DNA of 64,000 bases, from the NCBI GenBank assembly GCA_034433305.1, contig DAOUAM010000087.1:1-64000 (forward strand). Direction: 5' to 3'. Of the stretch, positions 58,820-64,000 are shown piece after piece. The position numbers were made by a program, and so were the translations under genes. Under the pieces are notes generated by a model. That model did not search any database and was not told the DNA's origin. It was given only the letters and a program-made list of their open reading frames with translations. Position 1 is the stretch's first letter. Each line of letters opens with the position of its first letter. Origin of the DNA: DAOUAM01 sp034433305 (GTDB taxonomy: Bacteria; Chloroflexota; Dehalococcoidia; Lucifugimonadales; DAOUAM01).

Positions 58820-60565
58820 CTACCTGGGCACTATGGGCAGCGTCACGCAGGACGGGTACTCGGCGGAGTGGTGGATGGTCTGCAAGGCAGCGACGCACTT
58901 GCTTCCGCTGGCGATAGGCTCGCCGGTGTTCGTGTTGCGGTCGAAGCGCGGGAAGTTGCTGCTGGATATCTCCAGCCGGACTTGATGGCCCTGCTTGAAC
59001 ACGTTGCTGGTAGCCCACAGGTCTATGGTGTACTCATAGACCTCGCCGGGAGTGATGAGGCTGGCCGGCGACCGTGGCCTGCGGTAGCGAGCGCGGATGA
59101 TGCCGTCCGTCAGATTGCGGGCGTAGCCGGATGGCTCCACGTCCAGCAGCTTGGCGGTGAAGTCGGTGTCCCGGGCTGAGCTTGAGGCGTACAGCGTCAC
59201 AGTGACAGGCCCGGTCACCTCCATGTCCTGCTCCAGGGGTGGCGTGCTGTATACCAGCACATCGGGCCGCGCCTCCACGGGCCGGTGGTCGTAGGCGCCG
59301 GCCGCCATGAAGGCTGGGTCGCAGCACAGGCCGCCTCCTAGCGTGGGCGCCGGGTCCAGCGGGTTGTACACGTACACATCCGGCGCTTCGCTGCCGGGTG
59401 GCTCGGGGCTGAGCCAGCCATCGCCATTCAGGGTGTTGGCCTTTCCGTAGCTGTGGAGATAGAAACGCGTATTCTGCGCCCTCGCCAGCGGCCAGTCATC
59501 CTCAAGACGCCAGACGTTCTCGCCCATGACGAAGATGCGCACTGGCTTCTCGTCCGTCACGCCGTTGTCCTCGCCCTTGAGCCAGTGGTCGTAGAAGCGC
59601 AGGATGAGTCCCGGCAGGTCCAGCACCAGCGACGACGAGCGGGTGCCGAAGTTATACTCGCCCGACACGTTGATGGGCGAGCCGCCATGGACCCACGGCC
59701 CTATGATGAGCCTCTGCCCTTTCCTGGCGGCCTCGGTGGCGCCCATCTGGCGCATCCTCACGTAGTTGCGTATGGTGCCGCCCAGGAATATGTCGTACCA
59801 GCCGCCGAAGTTGAAGGCTGGCACGCTGATTTGCGAGTGGGACTCCTCGATGCAGATACGCTTCCAGTAGTCGTCATACTCGGGGTGCTCCAGCCAGTCG
59901 TAGTAGTAGGCGGCCAGACCCCGCAGGTGGGGCAGGTCGCGCATGGGCAGGTGCTCATAGCCGGAGCACAGGCTGTCCTTGGCGGCGATGAGCCGGTCTA
60001 GCTGATCAGGCGCCAGCTTCAGGCGGCGGGAGAGGTTGGCGAAGTTGGCCGTCACCAGGGGCCCCATGGCCCAGGACAGGTTGAAGCCAAGCTCGAAGGC
60101 GCCCCCCTGCCACGCCCACCCCTCGTGGTAGTCCGAGGCGGTGACGCCGGGAGCGATGCCCGCCAGGGAAGGCGGCCTGGACTTGGCCGCCAGCCACTGC
60201 GTCGCCCCGACATAGGAGACGCCATACATCCCCACCTTGCCGGTGCACCAGGGCTGGCTGGCCGCCCACTCCACGGAGTCGTAGCCGTCGTTGATCTCGT
60301 TGACGAAGGTGTAGAACTCGCCTTCCGACGTGTAGCGGCCACGCACGTCCTGTATGACGACGGCGTAGCCCGCCATCGCGGCCCGGATGGCATCCAGGGT
60401 GCCTGTCCTGCTGCCAGGGGCGCTCTTGTCGTAGGGCGTCCGCTGGAGGAGGGCTGGGAACTTGCCAGGCGCGTCGGGGCGAAAGACATCCACAAAAGTC
60501 CTGGTCCCGTCCCTCAGCACCACCGGAATGTTGGACTCGAACTTCACGGAATATGGCCCGGCCAT
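58820..60565 (-). CDS. CocE/NonD family hydrolase
   Basis: This 581-residue protein has the X-Pro dipeptidyl-peptidase/cocaine esterase layout. It shows the catalytic core with GMYGVSYVGATQWLAA (nucleophile Ser117), a helical cap, a His-bearing end of the core (GPWVHGG) and a C-terminal jelly-roll (YEYTIDLWATSNVFKQGHQVRLEISSSNFPRFDRN). It should hydrolyse an ester or amide of unknown nature in the cytosol. The start at 60565 has AGGAGG upstream; the longer open frame to 60979 is not used. Convergent with the hydrolase-fold gene. Confidence 0.88.
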   Translation of the reverse strand: MAGPYSVKFESNIPVVLRDGTRTFVDVFRPDAPGKFPALLQRTPYDKSAPGSRTGTLDAIRAAMAGYAVVIQDVRGRYTSEGEFYTFVNEINDGYDSVEWAASQPWCTGKVGMYGVSYVGATQWLAAKSRPPSLAGIAPGVTASDYHEGWAWQGGAFELGFNLSWAMGPLVTANFANLSRRLKLAPDQLDRLIAAKDSLCSGYEHLPMRDLPHLRGLAAYYYDWLEHPEYDDYWKRICIEESHSQISVPAFNFGGWYDIFLGGTIRNYVRMRQMGATEAARKGQRLIIGPWVHGGSPINVSGEYNFGTRSSSLVLDLPGLILRFYDHWLKGEDNGVTDEKPVRIFVMGENVWRLEDDWPLARAQNTRFYLHSYGKANTLNGDGWLSPEPPGSEAPDVYVYNPLDPAPTLGGGLCCDPAFMAAGAYDHRPVEARPDVLVYSTPPLEQDMEVTGPVTVTLYASSSARDTDFTAKLLDVEPSGYARNLTDGIIRARYRRPRSPASLITPGEVYEYTIDLWATSNVFKQGHQVRLEISSSNFPRFDRNTNTGEPIASGSKCVAALQTIHHSAEYPSCVTLPIVPR

Positions 60566-60738
60566 TGCCTCACCTCCTGGCCTGCGTGGGCAGGCACTTT
60601 CCAGGGTCCAGCCCCAAAGCGGCAACACATCATGAGGCCGCGCCTCGGGCCGCCTCAGCGCCACTTGGGCGCTGATCGCGGCCAGGCACAGCCACGGGGA
60701 CAGCCTCCGACAAGAGGCGGTGTCCGCTGGCAGCCGGA

Positions 60739-61605
60739 CTACCTGGCCCTGGAGGCCGCCACGCGAATGGCCCGCTCCGCGTAGACCGTCGTCAGGTGGG
60801 CGCGGTACTCGGCGGAGGCGTGAACGTCGCTGTTGAACTCTATGCCTGAGCCTGCCTTCTGCGCCGCCGCGCGGATGGTGGCATCGTCCAGCCTCTTGCC
60901 CTTGAGGGCGGCCTCGGCTTCCGCCGCGCGCACCGCCTTTGGGCCAGCGCCAGTGATGGCTACCCGTGCCGACTGGCACGCCCCGTTGCTGTTCAGTGTT
61001 ACCACCGCCGCCACGCCCACCACCGCAAAGTGCGACGCCTTGTTGGCGAACTTGGCATATGCGGTGCCAGTCCGCGCCGGCAGCGCGGGCACTTTAATCT
61101 CGCTCAGGATTTCCGTGGGCCTCAGCGCCGTGGTGAACACGTCCACGAAGAAGTCGTCGGCGTTGATGGTGCGGTGTTCCTGCGTGGAGCTGGTGACCAA
61201 CTGTGCTCCCAGTGCCAGCACCACGGCCGGCAGGTCTCCGGCGGGGTCGGCATGGGAAAGGCTGCCGCCGATGGTGCCCATATTGCGCACCTGGACATCG
61301 GCCACAGCGCCCGCGGCCTCGGCCAGGACCGGCACTCGGCGCTTCACCAGGTCCGAGGTCTCCAGTTGATGGTAGGTGGTCATGGCGCCGATGGCGAGGC
61401 CACCGTCGGCCTCGCGGATATAGGAAAGGGAGGATATCTTGCCCAGGTATATCAACGCCTGTGGCCGGGCAAGGCGCAGCTTCATCAGGGGAAGCAGGCT
61501 ATGCCCGCCGGCCAGTAGCTTGGCGTTCTCCCCGTACTGGGACAGCAGCCTGGCGGCTTCGGCGACGCTGGTGGGTGCGTGGTACTCGAAGGTTGCTGGA
61601 ATCAT
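60739..61605 (-). CDS. CO/xanthine dehydrogenase FAD-binding (medium) subunit
   Basis: This 288-residue protein has the FAD-binding AKLLAGGHSLLPLMKLRLARP and the central NMGTIGGSLSHADPAGDLPAVVLAL block of CoxM-type subunits. The start MIPATFEYHAP at 61605 follows GGAGAG. It would pass electrons from the 2Fe-2S small subunit to an acceptor. It lies 86 bases after coxS. The catalytic molybdenum large subunit is not in the window. Substrate class (CO, aldehydes, purines, aromatic acids) cannot be decided. Confidence 0.9.
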   Translation of the reverse strand: MIPATFEYHAPTSVAEAARLLSQYGENAKLLAGGHSLLPLMKLRLARPQALIYLGKISSLSYIREADGGLAIGAMTTYHQLETSDLVKRRVPVLAEAAGAVADVQVRNMGTIGGSLSHADPAGDLPAVVLALGAQLVTSSTQEHRTINADDFFVDVFTTALRPTEILSEIKVPALPARTGTAYAKFANKASHFAVVGVAAVVTLNSNGACQSARVAITGAGPKAVRAAEAEAALKGKRLDDATIRAAAQKAGSGIEFNSDVHASAEYRAHLTTVYAERAIRVAASRAR

Positions 61606-61691
61606 CCTTACACTCTCCATTGAAAGCTTGGGGCCTGGCCCGGGAGGCTGTCCTGGACTCTGCGCCGGCCGGGCTGCCGAGCCAGTCGCCT

Positions 61692-62168
61692 CTACCGGCG
61701 CGCTCGCATCTTCTCGGCGGCGTACTGCACCGCTCGCACGATGTTGTGGTAGCCTGTGCAGCGGCAGAGATTGCCGGCCAGGGCATGACGGATTTCCTGC
61801 TCGCTAGGACTGGGGTTGCGCTGCAGCAGGTCATATGCGGACATTATCATGCCCGGGGTGCAGAAGCCGCACTGGAGGCCGTGCCGTTCCCAGAAGCCTT
61901 CCTGGATGGGGTGCAGTTGGCCATTGCTGGCTAGCCCCTCGACGGTGGTTATGGCAGCGCCATCCGCCTGCACCGCCAGCATGGTGCAGGACTTGACCGC
62001 CGCGCCATTGACTATGACTGTGCATGCGCCGCAGTTGCTGGTATCGCAGCCAACGTGGGTGCCCGTGAGGTTCAATACTTCCCGGATGTACTGCACCAGG
62101 AGGAGACGCGGCTCTACCTCATGGGTGTGCTGTACTCCATTTACTGTGACTGAAATCCGATAGCCCAT
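61692..62168 (-). CDS. CO/xanthine dehydrogenase 2Fe-2S (small) subunit
   Basis: This 158-residue protein has two 2Fe-2S domains. The plant-type cluster is in GCDTSNCGACTVIVNG...KSC, the second in CGFCTPGM and NLCRCTGY. It is first in its operon, followed by the FAD subunit. Small-then-medium order without the large subunit next to them is unusual. It needs molybdopterin made with moaD/moaE (46.5 kb). Confidence 0.93.
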   Translation of the reverse strand: MGYRISVTVNGVQHTHEVEPRLLLVQYIREVLNLTGTHVGCDTSNCGACTVIVNGAAVKSCTMLAVQADGAAITTVEGLASNGQLHPIQEGFWERHGLQCGFCTPGMIMSAYDLLQRNPSPSEQEIRHALAGNLCRCTGYHNIVRAVQYAAEKMRARR

Positions 62169-62344
62169 GTGAGAAACCTCCGCAGAAGTGAGACGTAGCC
62201 CGATTCGCGGGGCCGGGCCGAACGCAAGTGGATTATAGCAGCAAAGTCCGCTTTCAGCTACAATCCCCCCGGGACGCGTGCGATGGCGCTGCCCTCGGCG
62301 CTGTGTTAGATTTAGGTACGATTATCTGGAAGGGAGCTTCAAGG

Positions 62345-62785
62345 TTGAAAGTAGAAGGCACCTACTCCTTCAACGCCCCGCGAGAGCGTGTCTGGGAGAC
62401 CCTGCTGGACCCCGCCGTCCTCGCCCATTGCATCCCTGGCTGCGAGAGGTTCGAGCAGGTGGCCGATGACGTCTATGACGTGGTGCTCAGGATTGGCGTG
62501 GCTTCCATAACGGGGACGTACTCGGGCAAGGTCACCGTGCTGGACAAGGACTATCCCAACTCGTACAGGATGCTGGTGGAAGGCTCAGGTTCAGGCGGCA
62601 CGGTCAGGGGCGAAGGACGCCTCACCCTGCAAGCGCGTAGCAGCGAGACCGACCTCACGGTAGAGGGCGAGGCCCAGGTCACCGGCGTCATAGCCAGGGT
62701 CGGCCAGCGCCTCATGGGCAGCGTGTCCAGGATGCTCATGAACCAGTTCTTTGGCTGCATCAAGGAGAAAATCGAGGCGGCCTGA
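62345..62785 (+). CDS. CoxG-like SRPBCC protein
   Basis: This 146-residue protein begins at TTG (62345) as MKVEGTYSFNAPRERVWETLLDPAVLAHCIPGCERFE, the CoxG/SRPBCC signature, and continues GVASITGTYSGKVTVLDKDYP. CoxG proteins help assemble or anchor CO-dehydrogenase-type enzymes at the membrane. It is divergent from the CoxS gene, which supports a functional link. The frame is open upstream to 62228 but without family similarity. A crotonase follows 17 bases later. Confidence 0.82.
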   Translation: MKVEGTYSFNAPRERVWETLLDPAVLAHCIPGCERFEQVADDVYDVVLRIGVASITGTYSGKVTVLDKDYPNSYRMLVEGSGSGGTVRGEGRLTLQARSSETDLTVEGEAQVTGVIARVGQRLMGSVSRMLMNQFFGCIKEKIEAA

Positions 62786-62802
62786 CAGCCCGGAGGACTA
62801 CC

Positions 62803-63660
62803 ATGGCCTACAGGTACATCGAAGCGCAGCAAGACAGAGGGGTACTGGTCATCACTCTTAACGACCCACCCACCCGCAACGCCATCGGCACTGAGATGGC
62901 CGGTGAACTGGGGCAGGAGCTGGACCGCTTGCAGGCCGTTCCGGACCTGCGGGCGCTGGTCATAACCGGCCGCGATCCTTCCTTCTGCTCCGGCGCCAAC
63001 GTCAAGCGCATGGACCAGGACGTGCGCCAGAGGGACGAGGCCGGGCCGCTGGACCCGGCCCTCTCTCCGTGGGAGGTGCTGGAGCAGCGCTGGCGTGACA
63101 TGAGCGCCAGGCCACAGGACGAAATCGAGGGCGTGCGCTTCGTGCCCCTGAGGCTCTACAACCTCCAGAAGCCGTCCATTGCAGCCGTCAATGGCTACGC
63201 CATGGGCCTGGGCATGGGCATAGCCCTCTCTTGCGACATCCGTATCGCCTCCGAGAACGCCCGCTTCTCCGAGGCCTTCGTCAGGAACGGCCTCATACCC
63301 GCCGACGGCTCCTGTTGGCAGTTGCCCAGGATGATCGGCCTGGGCAACACCCTTCTGCTCCAGTACACCGGCGACTTGCTTACCGCCGAGGAGGCGCTAC
63401 GCCTGGGCATGGTCAACCGGGTCACAAAGCACGAGGAGCTTATGCCGGTGACCATGGAGCTGGCCGTCCGCCTGGCCCAGGGGGCTACCTATGCCATGGC
63501 CCTCATAAAGAGGCTTGTGCAGAGGTCCCTGGACACCAGCTTCGAGGAGAGCCTCAGGCTGGCCGGGCCAGCCCAGGACATCGCCCGCCAGACCGAGGAC
63601 CACCGGGAGGGAGTCAGGGCTTTCGTGGAGAAGCGGAAGCCGGTGTTCAAGGGAAGGTAA
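62803..63660 (+). CDS. Enoyl-CoA hydratase/isomerase family protein
   Basis: This 285-residue crotonase has GRDPSFCSGANVKRM (first oxyanion-hole loop) and AAVNGYAMGLGMGIALSCDIRIA (second). It carries a long insert (RQRDEAGPLDPALSPWEVLEQRWRDM) between them. A Glu in SEAFVRNGLIPADGSC may act in place of the classic glutamates. It is cotranscribed with the CoxG-like gene. Possible link to degradation of an aromatic or acyl-CoA substrate. Differs from the crotonase at 51171. Confidence 0.85.
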   Translation: MAYRYIEAQQDRGVLVITLNDPPTRNAIGTEMAGELGQELDRLQAVPDLRALVITGRDPSFCSGANVKRMDQDVRQRDEAGPLDPALSPWEVLEQRWRDMSARPQDEIEGVRFVPLRLYNLQKPSIAAVNGYAMGLGMGIALSCDIRIASENARFSEAFVRNGLIPADGSCWQLPRMIGLGNTLLLQYTGDLLTAEEALRLGMVNRVTKHEELMPVTMELAVRLAQGATYAMALIKRLVQRSLDTSFEESLRLAGPAQDIARQTEDHREGVRAFVEKRKPVFKGR

Positions 63661-63704
63661 CAGAGGCCCCCTGCCGATGGCGCAGCCCTCAAGCAGGGAC
63701 GGTC

Positions 63705-64000
63705 CTATTCCGGAGGACTCTCCAGGAACCAACGCACCGTCGTCTCAAAGGCACCAGGGGCCTCCAGGTGTACCCAGTGGCCGACGCCCTCCAGCTCGGC
63801 AAGGCGCACGCGGGGGATGGCCTCTTTCATCCTGACCGCCACCCCATGTGTCAGCACCTGGCTCTGGCGCCCACGCACGATGAGGACGGGGCACCGGAGC
63901 TTCGCCCACTCCTTCCAGAGGTCGGGGCATGCAGCCAGACTGAGTACCTGGGGGTCTCGTGTCAGCGCGCGTCTGCCACCTGGCAGGCCCCTGGTCAGGT
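63705..64000 (-). CDS. Alpha/beta hydrolase, C-terminal part (cut by window end)
   Basis: A minus-strand frame is open from the window edge to TAG at 63705-63707, about 97 residues. It contains CPVLIVRGRQSQVL (strand carrying the usual acid position) and a terminal GVGHWVHLEAPGAFETTVRWFLES with the catalytic His in GHWVH. The acid after LIVRG is Gln/Ser here rather than Asp, which may be an alignment matter. It is a typical alpha/beta hydrolase end; substrate unknown. It is convergent with the crotonase. Confidence 0.75.
   Translation of the reverse strand, partial: LTRGLPGGRRALTRDPQVLSLAACPDLWKEWAKLRCPVLIVRGRQSQVLTHGVAVRMKEAIPRVRLAELEGVGHWVHLEAPGAFETTVRWFLESPPE

Noticed and set aside
60566..60979. 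N-terminal extension of the CocE-type hydrolase
   Set aside because: No similarity to the family and a strong ribosome binding site precedes the ATG at 60565.
1..64000. CRISPR arrays, prophage, insertion sequences or integrases
   Set aside because: No direct-repeat array, transposase, integrase or phage structural gene was recognised in the window.

Overview
The window is GC-rich, densely coded bacterial chromosome with genes on both strands in short operons. The gene mix is two enolase-superfamily dehydratase/racemase genes, a luciferase-like (LLM) flavin oxidoreductase, a CaiB/BaiF CoA-transferase, crotonases, a GMC oxidoreductase with a gluconate-dehydrogenase subunit 3, CO-dehydrogenase-type small and medium subunits, and an oxalyl-CoA-decarboxylase-like enzyme. 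By inference this fits a heterotrophic Chloroflexota of the Dehalococcoidia/SAR202 kind. No marker gene here proves that placement.

Layout. 0-12 kb: tRNA-Met, an aminotransferase, the GMC/subunit-3 pair, a zincin-like protein, two enolase-superfamily enzymes, an O-antigen-ligase-like TPR protein, a lipoprotein copper nitrite reductase and a YihY-type membrane protein. 12-23.6 kb: a GAF-GAF-PAS sensor with a zinc-finger-like tail, a threonine-synthase-like protein, a TPP enzyme, an iron-type alcohol dehydrogenase, a ribbon-helix-helix protein, a MATE exporter, lspA and an RluD-type synthase. 23.6-33.5 kb: a Fur-type regulator translationally coupled to a znuABC-like metal importer, divergent from gltX; then a dipeptide-type ABC operon with two reading-frame lesions, and a Gfo/Idh/MocA oxidoreductase. 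33.5-38.9 kb: YqeY, purQ and purL flanking two half-size EamA transporters, FmdB and dtd. 38.9-45.8 kb: a beta-propeller protein, nadC, two secreted proteins behind a promoter carrying a C10 tract, nadA, miaB and tRNA-Ser. 46-53.4 kb: moaD/moaE, a gamma-glutamyltransferase, an SDR, a CoA-transferase, a crotonase and an orphan DNA methyltransferase. 53.4-64 kb: a palindromic repeat, a GrdB-like protein with acetate-CoA ligase, an LLM oxidoreductase with an alpha/beta-hydrolase-fold protein, a CocE-type hydrolase, CoxM/CoxS/CoxG-like genes, a second crotonase and a hydrolase cut by the window end.

How genes work together. Zinc or manganese uptake with its own regulator, late purine synthesis, quinolinate/NAD synthesis and molybdopterin synthase form coherent modules. 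Moa proteins make the cofactor that the Cox-type enzyme needs, but its large subunit is absent here. The catabolic genes suggest use of sugar acids, organic acids via CoA thioesters, and oxygenated or esterified compounds.

Most notable for follow-up: a likely phase-variable promoter (C10 between -35 and -10) before two secreted proteins; an ABC operon with an in-frame TAG and a T6 frameshift behind a promoter-hairpin leader; a structured terminator-ending leader before purQ; a split EamA pair inside the purine genes; and several enzymes that have lost a canonical catalytic or metal-binding residue. All calls were made by reading the sequence, without database searches.
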